64,000 bases of DNA from Actinacidiphila acididurans (GTDB lineage Bacteria; Actinomycetota; Actinomycetes; Streptomycetales; Streptomycetaceae): the NCBI RefSeq assembly GCF_016918855.1, contig NZ_JADKYB010000025.1:1-64000 (forward strand), read 5' to 3'. This document shows positions 52,472-61,170 of the stretch, piece after piece. How positions within the stretch are numbered: position 1 is the first letter of the stretch; the number at the start of each line of letters is the position of its first letter. The notes under the pieces are model-generated. The model saw nothing but the letters and a program-made list of their open reading frames with translations, was not told the DNA's origin and searched no databases. The position numbers and the translations under genes are program-made.

Positions 52472-53386
52472 TCAGGGCCTCCGTGTCGGTCCCTCCGGGT
52501 CGGCCGCGTGGGCCACATCCGTCGTATCGGCTGCCGTGCCGTACGGGTCGCCCGGGTCGCGGGCCGGGGCAGATGACGGATCCACGTCCGTATCCGGGGC
52601 CGATTCCGAGTCCTGGTCCGTATCCGAGGCCGGATCCGCGTCCGTACCCGGAGCCGATTCCGCGGGCGCGTCCGGAGCGGCGCCCGCCCCGTCGGGCAGG
52701 TCCGGGTCCGTACCCGGGGCGGCGCCCGCGTCGGCGCCCAGGTCCGGGTCCGTGTCCAGGTCCGCCCAGCCCTCCGGTACGTGGCCGGTGTCGTGCCAGG
52801 TGCGCCACTCGCGGGCGCCGCTGAGCGTGCCGTCGGCGAGTTCGGCGAGCAGGCCGCGGACCCAGGTGGCCTCGGCCTCGGTCCGGTGGAGCTGGTACTC
52901 GGTCTCGATCAGGAAGATGCGCGGCAGGCGGCCGGTCAGCCCGGCCAGGGCTTCCCGTACGCCCGCGGCGTGCGCCTCGAGCGCGTCGGCCCGCCGGGCG
53001 AGGAGGTCGGCCGCCTCGTCCGGGTGAAGTGCGCCGATCAGGGAGAGCGCGGCCTCGAAGAGCGGGTACTCCTTGACCGGGACCGCCACGAGTTCGGCGA
53101 GCCAGTCGTGGGTCTCGGCGCGGCCGGCGGGGGTGAGGCCGTAGAGCGTCCGCTCGGGGCGGTTGCCCTCCCGCTGCACTCCGGCGACCTCGACGAAGCC
53201 GTGCTTTTCGAGGTTCTGCACGACGGTGTAGAGGGAGCCGTAATTGATCTTGATGCTGTCCTCCTTGCCGCGGTGGCGCAGCAGGCGGGCGATCTCGTAC
53301 GGGTGCATGGGCCGCTCGTTGAGGAAGACCAGGACCGCCAGGGCCAGGGGATTGGAGAGCTTGCGCCGGGCCGCCGTCGTCCTCAC
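52472..53386 (-). CDS. PadR-family regulator with acidic low-complexity tail
   Basis: Winged-helix repressor of about 304 residues. The PadR core is NPLALAVLVFLNERPMHPYEIARLL with YGSLYTVVQNLEKHGFVE and the wing RTLYGLTPAGRAE. A C-terminal helical dimerisation region follows, then an unusual acidic Asp/Pro/Ala-rich tail of about 95 residues (TDPDLGADAGAAPGTDPD type). GTG 53386 is likely the start; a TTG at 53434 sits inside an 11-bp-arm palindrome that looks like its operator. Its likely target is the DrrAB-type exporter downstream. Confidence 0.82.
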   Translation of the reverse strand: MRTTAARRKLSNPLALAVLVFLNERPMHPYEIARLLRHRGKEDSIKINYGSLYTVVQNLEKHGFVEVAGVQREGNRPERTLYGLTPAGRAETHDWLAELVAVPVKEYPLFEAALSLIGALHPDEAADLLARRADALEAHAAGVREALAGLTGRLPRIFLIETEYQLHRTEAEATWVRGLLAELADGTLSGAREWRTWHDTGHVPEGWADLDTDPDLGADAGAAPGTDPDLPDGAGAAPDAPAESAPGTDADPASDTDQDSESAPDTDVDPSSAPARDPGDPYGTAADTTDVAHAADPEGPTRRP

Positions 53387-53420
53387 CTCCCTCGGGGTGT
53401 CACGGGTGCCGCGGATGCGG

Positions 53421-53446
53421 TACGGCAACGACAACTCGTTGCCGTA
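53421..53446. promoter_or_regulatory. PadR operator candidate
   Basis: TACGGCAACGA-CAAC-TCGTTGCCGTA: perfect 11-bp arms with a 4-bp spacer, 35 bp upstream of the PadR start. It fits an autoregulatory PadR site. The adjacent DNA (53447-53510) contains AT-rich elements such as TATATCC, CATATCGCG and GATGTATCGCG, likely part of the promoter. Confidence 0.65.
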
Positions 53447-53575
53447 TATCCGTGACCGAGCATATCGCGTCTCACGCTCGCGTCAACCGCGATGTATCGC
53501 GTATTTCGGCCCGGTGAGGACTTGGGCGCCGACCCGACATGGCGGTGTCATCGCGGCGAAACACCTGGTCCCTAA

Positions 53576-53595
53576 TTTCTGTCGCCCGACAGGAA
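53576..53595. promoter_or_regulatory. TetR-type operator shared with the DUF1989 operon (site 1)
   Basis: TTTCTGTCG-CC-CGACAGGAA is a 9-bp-arm dyad with one mismatch. It is preceded by GTCCCTAA, so that GTCCCTAATTTCTGTCG (17 bp) is identical to the sequence before the DUF1989 operon (site 2, 62404-62423). It lies 31 bp upstream of the permease ATG. Confidence 0.85.
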
Positions 53596-53626
53596 TACGG
53601 GATTCATACGGGACAGGGGGCTCCCC

Positions 53627-55183
53627 ATGACCGCCACCGCACCCTCCGGGGTCCGCCCAGGACCGCCCGACGACCGGGCGGACGCCGCCGGCCTGGCCGG
53701 CTTCGGCTACCACCAGGAACTGCACCGCAGTCTCGGCCGCTACGCGTCCTTCGCGGCCGGCTTCTCCTTCATCTCCGTGCTGACCACGGTCTTCCAGTTC
53801 TTCGCGTTCGGCTACTCCTTCGGCGGGCCGCGCTTCTTCTGGACCTGGCCGGCCGTGCTGGTCGGCCAGTTGCTGGTGGCGGCCTGTTTCGCCGAGCTCG
53901 CCGCCCGCTACCCGATCTCCGGCGCCGTCTACCAGTGGTCGAGCCGGCTGAGCAACGCGGTCTTCGGCTGGTACGCGGGCTGGATCATGGTGCTGGGCCA
54001 GATCGTGGTGGTGGCCGCCGCCGCGCTGGCGCTGCAAGTGGTGCTGCCCGCGGTCTGGTCCGGCTTCCAGGTGGTCGGCACCGACACCTCGCCGCTGTCC
54101 TCCGACGGCGCGGCCAACGCGGCCGTGCTCGGCATCGTGCTGCTCGTGGTCACCACGGCGGTCAACCTGCTGGACAACAAGGTGATGTCGGCGGTGAACC
54201 GGGTCGGGGTCACCGCGGAGATCGCCGGCGCCGTGCTGATCGTCGTCCTGCTCTTCGCGCACTCCGGGCGGACGCCCGCGGTGACCGTGCACGGCGGGGG
54301 CGGGACGTCGGCACTGCTGGTCGGGTCGTTCGCCGCGGCCTATGTGATGATCGGGTTCGACAGCGCGGGAGAAATGAGCGAGGAGACCCGCCACCCGCGG
54401 CGGGTGGCGCCACGTACGATCCTGTCCGCCCTGGTCGCGGCCGGCGTACTCGCCTCGCTGCTGGTGCTGGCCGCGCTGCTCGCCGCGCCCAGCCTCACCG
54501 ACGGGCGCCTGGGGACGGACGGGCTGTCGTACGTGCTCACCAGCCGGCTCGGCGGCACGCTCGGGCGGGTGCTGCTGTGCGACGTGGCGCTGGCGGTGAC
54601 CGTGGCGACGCTCGCCATCCAGACGTCGGCGACCCGCATGCTCTTCTCCATGGCGCGGGACGGGGCACTGCCCTTCGCACCCGTACTGGCCCGGGTCTCG
54701 CCGCGCACCGGCCAGCCGGCCGCCCCCACCCTCGTGGTGGGCGCTCTGTCGGCGGCCCTGCTCCTGCTCAGCTTCGCCTCTCCCGAGGCATGGCTGGCCA
54801 TCGGCACCACCTGCATCGTGATGCTCTACCTCGCCTACTCCATGGTCACCGGCCCCCTCCTGCTGCGCCGCCTGCGCGGCGAACTCCCCTCCGGCACCGA
54901 CGAGTCCGGCGCCCCCCTCTTCTCCCTCGGCCGCTGGGGCGTCCCCGTCAACCTCCTCGCCCTCCTCTACGGCCTCACCATGACCGTCAACCTCGCCTGG
55001 CCCCGCGCCGCGGTCTACGACCCGTCAGGCGGCCACTGGTACTTCCAGTGGTTCTCCCCGCTCTTCGTCCTGGTGAGCGTGTCCTTGGGCTTCCTCTGGC
55101 GGCTCCTCGCCTCCCCGCACGGCCGCACGGCGGAGGCGGACCCCGCGCCGGCGCTCGCGGACGCACCGGGCGCGGAGGCGTGA
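53627..55183 (+). CDS. APC-superfamily permease, predicted guanidine/urea/amino-compound transporter
   Basis: Integral membrane permease of 518 residues with about twelve hydrophobic helices. It starts with FGYHQELHRSLGRYASFAAGFSFISV, the amino acid/choline-type APC signature, followed by AELAARYPISGAVYQWSS. The C-terminal third has GRWGVPVNLLALLYG. Permeases of this type are often found beside urea/guanidine carboxylase genes. Here the gene is 8.8 kb away but has the same promoter dyad, which supports a transport role in that pathway. The substrate is inferred from the shared operator, not from the sequence alone. Confidence 0.85.
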   Translation: MTATAPSGVRPGPPDDRADAAGLAGFGYHQELHRSLGRYASFAAGFSFISVLTTVFQFFAFGYSFGGPRFFWTWPAVLVGQLLVAACFAELAARYPISGAVYQWSSRLSNAVFGWYAGWIMVLGQIVVVAAAALALQVVLPAVWSGFQVVGTDTSPLSSDGAANAAVLGIVLLVVTTAVNLLDNKVMSAVNRVGVTAEIAGAVLIVVLLFAHSGRTPAVTVHGGGGTSALLVGSFAAAYVMIGFDSAGEMSEETRHPRRVAPRTILSALVAAGVLASLLVLAALLAAPSLTDGRLGTDGLSYVLTSRLGGTLGRVLLCDVALAVTVATLAIQTSATRMLFSMARDGALPFAPVLARVSPRTGQPAAPTLVVGALSAALLLLSFASPEAWLAIGTTCIVMLYLAYSMVTGPLLLRRLRGELPSGTDESGAPLFSLGRWGVPVNLLALLYGLTMTVNLAWPRAAVYDPSGGHWYFQWFSPLFVLVSVSLGFLWRLLASPHGRTAEADPAPALADAPGAEA

Positions 55184-55295
55184 GCGGCCGGGTGGGTCAG
55201 CCGAGGTCGTCCAGGTCGTCCTCGCCCACCGGCTCGAAGGCGACCCCGGCTGCGGCCGCGGTCGCGGTGCCGGCCCGGCGGCCGGGGGCGCCTTG

Positions 55296-55469
55296 TCAGT
55301 AATCCACGATCAGCCGGGTCCCGCACTCGGCGCAGTCCACCTCGTCGTCCTCCACCGGGCGGCGGCACTTCGGGCAGTGGAAGCGCGGCGGGCCGTCGGG
55401 CCGCACGGTCGGGGGGAGTCCGGCCGGCCAGCCCGGGCGACGGCCGCGGAACAGTCGGAAGAGGTTCAT
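55296..55469 (-). CDS. Small zinc-ribbon protein
   Basis: Small protein of 57 residues, too short for many gene finders. It starts MNLFRLFRGRRPGWPAG and has two CxxC pairs (HCPKCRRPVEDDEVDCAECG) forming a zinc ribbon. AAGG lies 3-4 nt before the ATG at 55469. The stop is TGA followed by C, and the same frame continues without interruption for 32 codons to 55197, ending in the acidic FEPVGEDDLDDLG, so a readthrough product or a recently shortened gene is possible. Function unknown. It is convergent with the APC gene. Confidence 0.72.
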   Translation of the reverse strand: MNLFRLFRGRRPGWPAGLPPTVRPDGPPRFHCPKCRRPVEDDEVDCAECGTRLIVDY

Positions 55470-55683
55470 GCCTTCATCATCCCGGGTGGCCGGGCTCGGC
55501 GGCCCCTCCGGGAAGTCCCGCGCCGCGTCGGCAACTCCTGCACCGGCCCCGGTTGGAGCACGGCTCTCCTGAAGCCGGTGTCGCGGGAATGGCCGGACTC
55601 GGCGGGCTCGCGCGTCGAGGTCAGGAGGGCCGGGCCCTCCTACGCCTCCTCGGTCTCAGTGCCGGCATCGGTAGGATCTCGGT

Positions 55684-56142
55684 ATGGCGGATACGGACGG
55701 TGACTGGCGGCCCCCGGCCCGGCTGCGGGGGTTGGCGAGCTGGCAGGCCGACAAGGTGTCCACCCTTGGTGCGCGGTTGTTCGCGCGGCGCATGCCGTTG
55801 GGGGCACGGGGTGAGTTCGCCGTGCTGGCCGCGCTGGACGAGTACGGGGCGCTGAGTCAGGCCGACCTCGGCCGGCATCTGAGCCTGGACCGGAACGACG
55901 TCAACGGCATCGTCACCCGGCTGGAGGCGGGTCACCATGTCGACCGCCGTCCCGACCCGGCCAACCGGCGCCGCAACATCGTCACCCTGACCGAGCCCGG
56001 CAAGGAGCACCTCGCCGAACTCCAACGGCACACCGACGCCGTACAGAGCGAGCTCCTCGCCGCCCTCGACCCCGGGGAGCGCGAGCAACTCCAGGTGCTG
56101 CTCGCCAAGGTGCTCGCCGGCCACCCGCCGCAGCCGGCGTAG
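55684..56142 (+). CDS. MarR-family regulator
   Basis: Winged-helix regulator of 152 residues: EFAVLAALDEYGALSQADLG then RHLSLDRNDVNGIVTRLEAG is the HTH, and RRPDPANRRRNIVTLTEPG is the wing. It converges on the SDR gene with a 22-bp gap, so it may regulate that gene through the inverted repeats at 56963-57020. The ligand is unknown. Confidence 0.9.
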   Translation: MADTDGDWRPPARLRGLASWQADKVSTLGARLFARRMPLGARGEFAVLAALDEYGALSQADLGRHLSLDRNDVNGIVTRLEAGHHVDRRPDPANRRRNIVTLTEPGKEHLAELQRHTDAVQSELLAALDPGEREQLQVLLAKVLAGHPPQPA

Positions 56143-56164
56143 CGACCGTGGGCCACCTCGTCGC

Positions 56165-56914
56165 TCAGCCGCCCGTACGGATGAGTTCGAGGGCCTTCTC
56201 GGCGTCGGACGCGTCGTGCAGGTGCACCGTGCGTCCCGTGAACTCCGGCGCGGCGGTCAGGGCTGTGGCGACCGCGCCGACCTGATCCGCGCCGATCCAG
56301 TCCGCTTCCCCGGCGGCCAGCCGAGTCCGCACGGGCCCCAGGACCAGCGCGAACGCGCGCCGGTCGCCCTCGAGTTCGGCGTGCAGCACCTGCGACATCA
56401 TCAACAGGGCCGCCTGTTCCATGCTGACCAGGCCGCTGGCCGGCACCGGGAACGACGCGGACTCGCCGACCACGAGCGCGTAGCTGCCGCCGTCCGCGAG
56501 CCGCGGAACGAATGCGCGCATCACCGCGACGTGGGTCGTGGCGAGCTCGACGAAGGCATCGTTCCAGTCGGCCTCGTCCATCTCCCACAGCCGCTTGCCG
56601 GCCCACCATCCGCCGATCGGCGCGACGACGGCGTCCACGCCGCCGAGCCTGGTGGTCATTTCCTGGGCGAACTGCTCGGCGCCGGCGAAAGTCGTGTAGT
56701 CGTGCACCACGAGGTGGAGCCGGTCACCGGCCGCGTCGCCGAGAAGCCGCCGGAATTCGTCGGCTCGCTCCTGGCTGCGGGTCGGCACGACGACGTCGGC
56801 GCCCGCGGCCAGGTAGCCGCGCACGACGCCCTCCCCCACGCCGCCGGTGCCGCCCGGGACGGCCACTCGGCGCCCCGACAGGTCTGGCAGGTCGAAATCT
56901 TCGTTGCGGGCCAT
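56165..56914 (-). CDS. SDR-fold protein lacking the catalytic Tyr and Lys
   Basis: Short-chain dehydrogenase-like fold of 249 residues. The nucleotide-binding loop GGTGGVGEG is present. The catalytic segment reads ASGLVSMEQAALL where SDRs have YxxxK, so Tyr is replaced by Val and Lys by Gln. It probably binds a nucleotide but lacks classical oxidoreductase activity, perhaps working as a sensor or scaffold. ATG 56914 follows AAGGAG. It shares its upstream region with the ADP-ribosylglycohydrolase gene. Confidence 0.82.
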   Translation of the reverse strand: MARNEDFDLPDLSGRRVAVPGGTGGVGEGVVRGYLAAGADVVVPTRSQERADEFRRLLGDAAGDRLHLVVHDYTTFAGAEQFAQEMTTRLGGVDAVVAPIGGWWAGKRLWEMDEADWNDAFVELATTHVAVMRAFVPRLADGGSYALVVGESASFPVPASGLVSMEQAALLMMSQVLHAELEGDRRAFALVLGPVRTRLAAGEADWIGADQVGAVATALTAAPEFTGRTVHLHDASDAEKALELIRTGG

Positions 56915-56962
56915 CTGGCCTCTCCTTAGGTTGTCCATCGCTGTCACGTCACGGCCGGCTTT

Positions 56963-57020
56963 GTTGGCTGCGCCAACGTTGACGCCACCAACATACCTCG
57001 CTCATGTTGGTCTGGCCAAC
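56963..57020. promoter_or_regulatory. Multiple inverted repeats in the SDR/ADP-ribosylglycohydrolase divergent region
   Basis: GTTGGC-TGC-GCCAAC (56963-56977), GTTGG-N5-CCAAC (57006-57020) and CCAACAT (56987-56993)/ATGTTGG (57004-57010) crowd the divergent promoter region, 49 bp from the SDR start and 38 bp from the glycohydrolase start. The shared half-site GTTGG fits a MarR-type dimer, the nearby MarR being the first candidate. Confidence 0.6.
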
Positions 57021-57057
57021 GCTGGCAAAAGGCGGCCGAAAGCGGAGGTGAGCGCAG

Positions 57058-58062
57058 ATGCGGCGCGCGGAAGGGGCCGTACTGGGCGCCGCCGTGGGCG
57101 ACGCCCTCGGAGCCCCGTTCGAGTTCGGGGTGGGCGGGGCCCTGTCCGCCTGGACGGGGAACGGCGGCGCGGAGATGGCCGGCGGGGGCGGGTGGGAGCC
57201 CGGGGAGGCGACCGACGACACGCAGATGGCCGTCCTGGTGGGGGAATCCCTGCTGGAGCGGGGCGGGCTGGAGCCCGCGGACGTGTTCGAGCGGTTCCGG
57301 GCATGGGCGGCGGCCGAGCCGAAGGACATCGGCTTGCAGACCGAGGACGTACTCACCGGCGGGCTGCCCTGGGACCGGGCCGCCGCGGCCCACTTCGCGG
57401 TCAACTCCCGCGCGGCGGGCAACGGCGCGCTGATGCGGGCCGCGACCTCCGCCGTCTACTTCGCCCCCGCCGGGCGGCCCGCCACCATGGCCGCGGCCCG
57501 GTCGCTGTCGGCCCTCACCCACGGCGACCCGGCCGCCTGGGAAGGCACGGCGATCTTCCACGAGCTGGTACGGGTGGCCCTGTCCGGCGCCGACCCCCTT
57601 GCCGCGCTGCCGTCCGCCCTCGCCGAGGTCGACCCGGCACACCGGGACCGGTACGCCACGGTGCTCGCCGCCTCCTGGCACCCCGACCTGGCCACCGAGT
57701 TCAACGGCGCCGTGTGGCCGTGCCTGGGCTCCGCGGTCTGGGCCGTACGGACCACCGGCTCGTACCCGGACGCCGTACGCGCCGCCGTCGATCTCGGCGG
57801 CGACACGGATACGGTGGCCGCCGTCACCGGCGGCCTGGCGGGCGCGGTGTACGGCCTCGACGCGATCCCCGCCGCCTGGCGAACCGCCGTGCACGTACCG
57901 CTCCCGAGCACCGGACGCACTCTGCGGCAGGCCGAACTCACGGAGCTGGCCCGGGACTTGGCCAGGGCAGGGGCCGCGGCGGCGGGTGGGTCCCGCGAGG
58001 CCACCGGAAGCGCCCCGTCGGATCCGTACCGAGTGCACGGCCTGGGCGGGCGGGCTGGGTGA
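57058..58062 (+). CDS. ADP-ribosylglycohydrolase
   Basis: Predicted ADP-ribosylglycohydrolase (DraG/ARH-like) of 334 residues that removes ADP-ribose from proteins or nucleic acids. The family metal-binding motifs are visible: GAAVGDALGAPFE, the first acidic cluster Asp53-Asp54-Thr55 (EATDDTQM), SRAAGNGALMR, and the second cluster Asp249-Thr-Asp251 (GGDTDTVAA). ATG 57058 has GGAGGTGA upstream. It is convergent with the STAND gene (22-bp gap) and divergent from the SDR-like gene. Confidence 0.92.
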   Translation: MRRAEGAVLGAAVGDALGAPFEFGVGGALSAWTGNGGAEMAGGGGWEPGEATDDTQMAVLVGESLLERGGLEPADVFERFRAWAAAEPKDIGLQTEDVLTGGLPWDRAAAAHFAVNSRAAGNGALMRAATSAVYFAPAGRPATMAAARSLSALTHGDPAAWEGTAIFHELVRVALSGADPLAALPSALAEVDPAHRDRYATVLAASWHPDLATEFNGAVWPCLGSAVWAVRTTGSYPDAVRAAVDLGGDTDTVAAVTGGLAGAVYGLDAIPAAWRTAVHVPLPSTGRTLRQAELTELARDLARAGAAAAGGSREATGSAPSDPYRVHGLGGRAG

Positions 58063-58083
58063 GGCGCGGGCCCGCCCGTCCCG

Positions 58084-61000
58084 TCACCGGCCGTCGGGCG
58101 TACTGTTGAGCAGTTGCTGCGCCTGTACCTCCGCCGAGGCCCGGCCGGCCATCTCCGCGTTGTTGCCGATCGCGTCCGCCGCCCGGATCAGCGCATCGGC
58201 CGCGGCCGTGGGGTCCGGTATCGTCTGGGCGCGCGCCGCTTCCGCCAGTGCCTGTGCTGCGGCCGCCTCCACAGCCCCGGCGATGTGCAGGGACCGAGCG
58301 GCCCGCTCGGCGGTTTGCGCGGCTTGGTCGTATTCGGCTCCTGTCCAGTGGGCCCAGGCCATGTTGTACAGACAGACGCCCTCGGCCCGCGGGTTCTCCA
58401 TCTGTGACGCGTCATCGAGTGCCGCACCGAGCGCTCGCAGCGCCTCGGGCACACGGCCCAACGCGGTGAGGGCCACGCCACGGGCATTCAGCGCGTACGT
58501 CGTCGCCTCCCTGCTCCCGGCGTCCTGGTACGCGCCGAGGCTCCGGTCGGCCGCCTCGATCGCTTCCTGCCAGCGGCCGAGGACGAGAAGTGCGATGGAG
58601 CGCGCATTCCACGAACGCGCCTCGGTGAGCATGTCGCCGGAGCCCCGTGCCAGGTCCCGCAGCCGGTCGGCGCCCGCAAGAGCCCTGGTCCCCTGTCCCA
58701 TGTAGCTGTGAGTCAGGCTCAGGCTCAGCAGCGCGTGCACCTCGCGCTCGAAGTCGTCCAGCTCGTGGGCCAGTTCCGCAGCCCGGGCCAACGGGTCCGC
58801 TGCCGCGTCCAGGCGGCCCATCTGCCGGTAGGCATCCCCCAGACCGAACGTGGCCACCTGTACGGCCGGCCGGTCGTCGAGCTGTCGGGCCAGCTCGGAT
58901 GCGGCCGCGAACAGCTCGGCCGCGTCGGCCAGCGGCCCGGCGTTGAGCCGGGCGTGAGCATACCCGAGGGCATGGGCCAGGCGGGCCCGATCATCCTGCA
59001 GCTTGCCGTCCAGGGCCATGTGCATGGAGATGACCGAGATCGTGGATCCCTGCCACACCATCCACTCGCTCAGCGTCCCCAGGACCGTCGCCGCCCGGTC
59101 GAAGTCGCCGGCAAGCACCAAGTGGTCGAACTCGCGACGGTACGACCGGACATCGTCCAGACTTCGCCACTCTTCGCGCGGCGGGGCGATGCCGGCGTAC
59201 CACTGCGCCACCCGCCGCTCGACCGCCTGCCGTCCTGATGCACCGGACCACGGCATCTCGTCGTAGGCCAGGTCGGCGTCCATGGGGTGCAGCGCGAAAG
59301 TGCGGCTTGGCCGGTCGACCGACAGCATGTGCACCCGCAGCAGATGCGACAGCACGGCCGGCACGTCGACGGCCGGGTCCAAACCCGCCATGATCCAGGT
59401 GAGCGCTTCCCGGGTTGCCTGAGTACGCAGCACCGCCAGGACATTGAGCACCGCGCGGCTGGGCGGGTCCAGCCGCCGGTACCGGTCCTGGGCCAAACCC
59501 GCCACGACGTCGCCGCGCAGCGTGAAGTCCTCCAGCACCTCCTGGAGCGTCGGCAAGGTCACGGTGTCGTCGGCCATCGCGCCGACCAGCAGTTCCAGCG
59601 CCCGAGGCACGCCGTGCACCCGCACGGCCGCCTGCAGCAGCTGGCTGTCGGTGAGCTGCGACACCCCCAGGCTGCCCGCGCGGTCCAGCTCACGCAGCAG
59701 AGCGACGGAGTCCGTGGGCGGCAGTCCCTCGGTCATCTCGACCTCCGCCGCGAAGCGGCGCAACTCGGGCGCAAGCAACAACGGCACCTGGGAGGTGATC
59801 AGCAGCCGCGGCGTGGACCTGGCCCGGAAGACCGAGTCGAAGAAGACGGCCAGTTCCTCGTCCGCGGGCCTGCCGTCGTCCTCCAGGCGGTCCTCCAGGT
59901 TGTCCAGGAGGATGACGAACAACTGATCGCCCATGGCCTCGATGAGCTCGCGGACCTTCTCCTGAATGGTCCGGTTGGTCGCCCAGATGTTCAGCAGGCG
60001 GGCCTCCTGGCCGGCTCCCAGCAAATGGGCGCAGTCGAGATAGATACGCTCCAGCGAGATACCGGATGTACGTGTACTGAGATTGATCAGCCCAGCGGGC
60101 GGTGGTGCCTGAACCGAACCGGGCCAGCCACCGCGTTCCAGTGCCTCCATGACCTTGGCCGCGACCGCGCTCTTGCCGATGCCGCGTCTTCCCGTCACCG
60201 TGACGACCCGGACAGCCGGGTCGGCCAGGTGGCGCCCGATCAGATCACGTTCGGCGGAGCGGTTCTTGAACAGTTCCAGGCCGTGGGCCACGGGCAGGCC
60301 AACGATCCTGGAAGTCCCGCGCGGAGGCGGAGCATCCTCGCTCACCAGAATGCCTCCCATGGCGTCACTTGTATCTGACGCAACGCCTGCCCGCGCCGGC
60401 CGACTTCCACTCGGGGGCGGCGCCTCGGCGTCGGGGAGCAGGACGCGAGCCCCAATCCCCAGCAGGGCGCACAATGCCTCCCGCCCGGCTCCGTCGGCCT
60501 TGCCGATCGCATGGTCGATGCGTACCGCGGTCAGCCGTCCCGTGCCCTCGAACCGGTGATGCTCGGCGATCACCCCCACGATGCGGTACCCGGCCCACAA
60601 CGCCGCGCCGGACATCCCTGCCCAGGGGGACGAGTTCGCGTCGGGATCGACTCCCGCCGGCGCGACCGTGATCTCGAGAGTGCCGGTCCGCAGGTTGGAC
60701 AGCGCGGCCACGGTGCCATCGGCCTGGTGCAGTTCCCGGAAGGGCCGGCCCTCCCTGTCGATGCGCTGCTTCCACAGGGGAAAACCGGCTGCATGCACGC
60801 CGATGACGGCATGGCGGTCGTCACGAACCCGGCCGAAGACCGCCGGTGCCACGTCGGCGGACTCCGCCACCGGGGTGATCGTCACAACAGCCACGTCGGT
60901 GCTGGGATCGATCCAGGCCACCGTTCCCGGAACAGCCCACTGGCCGGGCCGGTCGACATCGAACCTGACCTGCAGGTCCATCGCGTCCACCACCACGTGG

Positions 61001-61170
61001 GCCGCTGTCAGCACCGCCGTGGCGGTGACCCGGTAGCCGGAACCACGCCGACCGCCGCCGTCGGCCACGATCACCTCGGCGATGCGGTGTGGATCGAGCC
61101 CCGGCTGATCGGGCCCCGCTCCCCTCGACCGTCCGAGGGCGGACGGCTTGTCCGGCGCGCCGTCGGTCAT
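58084..61170 (-). CDS. Trypsin-like protease-STAND NTPase-TPR protein
   Basis: Predicted stress- or invader-triggered effector of 1028 residues. The N-terminal trypsin-like protease (about 25-230) keeps the full triad: His58 (LTAAHVV), Asp92 (PSTDVAVV), Ser187 (GMSGAAL). The STAND/NB-ARC NTPase follows, with Walker A GRRGIGKS (Lys333), Walker B LFVILLDNLED, a sensor-like LLITSQVPLL and the winged-helix GxP region HGVPRALELL. The C-terminal third is a TPR array (about 690-1010) that would sense the trigger. It overlaps the trypco2 gene by 4 bp (61167-61170). In STAND proteins, ligand binding by the repeats typically drives ATP-dependent oligomerisation and activates the effector domain. Confidence 0.9.
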   Translation of the reverse strand: MTDGAPDKPSALGRSRGAGPDQPGLDPHRIAEVIVADGGGRRGSGYRVTATAVLTAAHVVVDAMDLQVRFDVDRPGQWAVPGTVAWIDPSTDVAVVTITPVAESADVAPAVFGRVRDDRHAVIGVHAAGFPLWKQRIDREGRPFRELHQADGTVAALSNLRTGTLEITVAPAGVDPDANSSPWAGMSGAALWAGYRIVGVIAEHHRFEGTGRLTAVRIDHAIGKADGAGREALCALLGIGARVLLPDAEAPPPSGSRPARAGVASDTSDAMGGILVSEDAPPPRGTSRIVGLPVAHGLELFKNRSAERDLIGRHLADPAVRVVTVTGRRGIGKSAVAAKVMEALERGGWPGSVQAPPPAGLINLSTRTSGISLERIYLDCAHLLGAGQEARLLNIWATNRTIQEKVRELIEAMGDQLFVILLDNLEDRLEDDGRPADEELAVFFDSVFRARSTPRLLITSQVPLLLAPELRRFAAEVEMTEGLPPTDSVALLRELDRAGSLGVSQLTDSQLLQAAVRVHGVPRALELLVGAMADDTVTLPTLQEVLEDFTLRGDVVAGLAQDRYRRLDPPSRAVLNVLAVLRTQATREALTWIMAGLDPAVDVPAVLSHLLRVHMLSVDRPSRTFALHPMDADLAYDEMPWSGASGRQAVERRVAQWYAGIAPPREEWRSLDDVRSYRREFDHLVLAGDFDRAATVLGTLSEWMVWQGSTISVISMHMALDGKLQDDRARLAHALGYAHARLNAGPLADAAELFAAASELARQLDDRPAVQVATFGLGDAYRQMGRLDAAADPLARAAELAHELDDFEREVHALLSLSLTHSYMGQGTRALAGADRLRDLARGSGDMLTEARSWNARSIALLVLGRWQEAIEAADRSLGAYQDAGSREATTYALNARGVALTALGRVPEALRALGAALDDASQMENPRAEGVCLYNMAWAHWTGAEYDQAAQTAERAARSLHIAGAVEAAAAQALAEAARAQTIPDPTAAADALIRAADAIGNNAEMAGRASAEVQAQQLLNSTPDGR

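Noticed and set aside
58084..61170. Reading the trypsin-STAND-TPR protein as an ordinary AfsR/SARP-type regulator
   Set aside because: There is no DNA-binding domain at the N-terminus; a complete serine-protease triad occupies that place.
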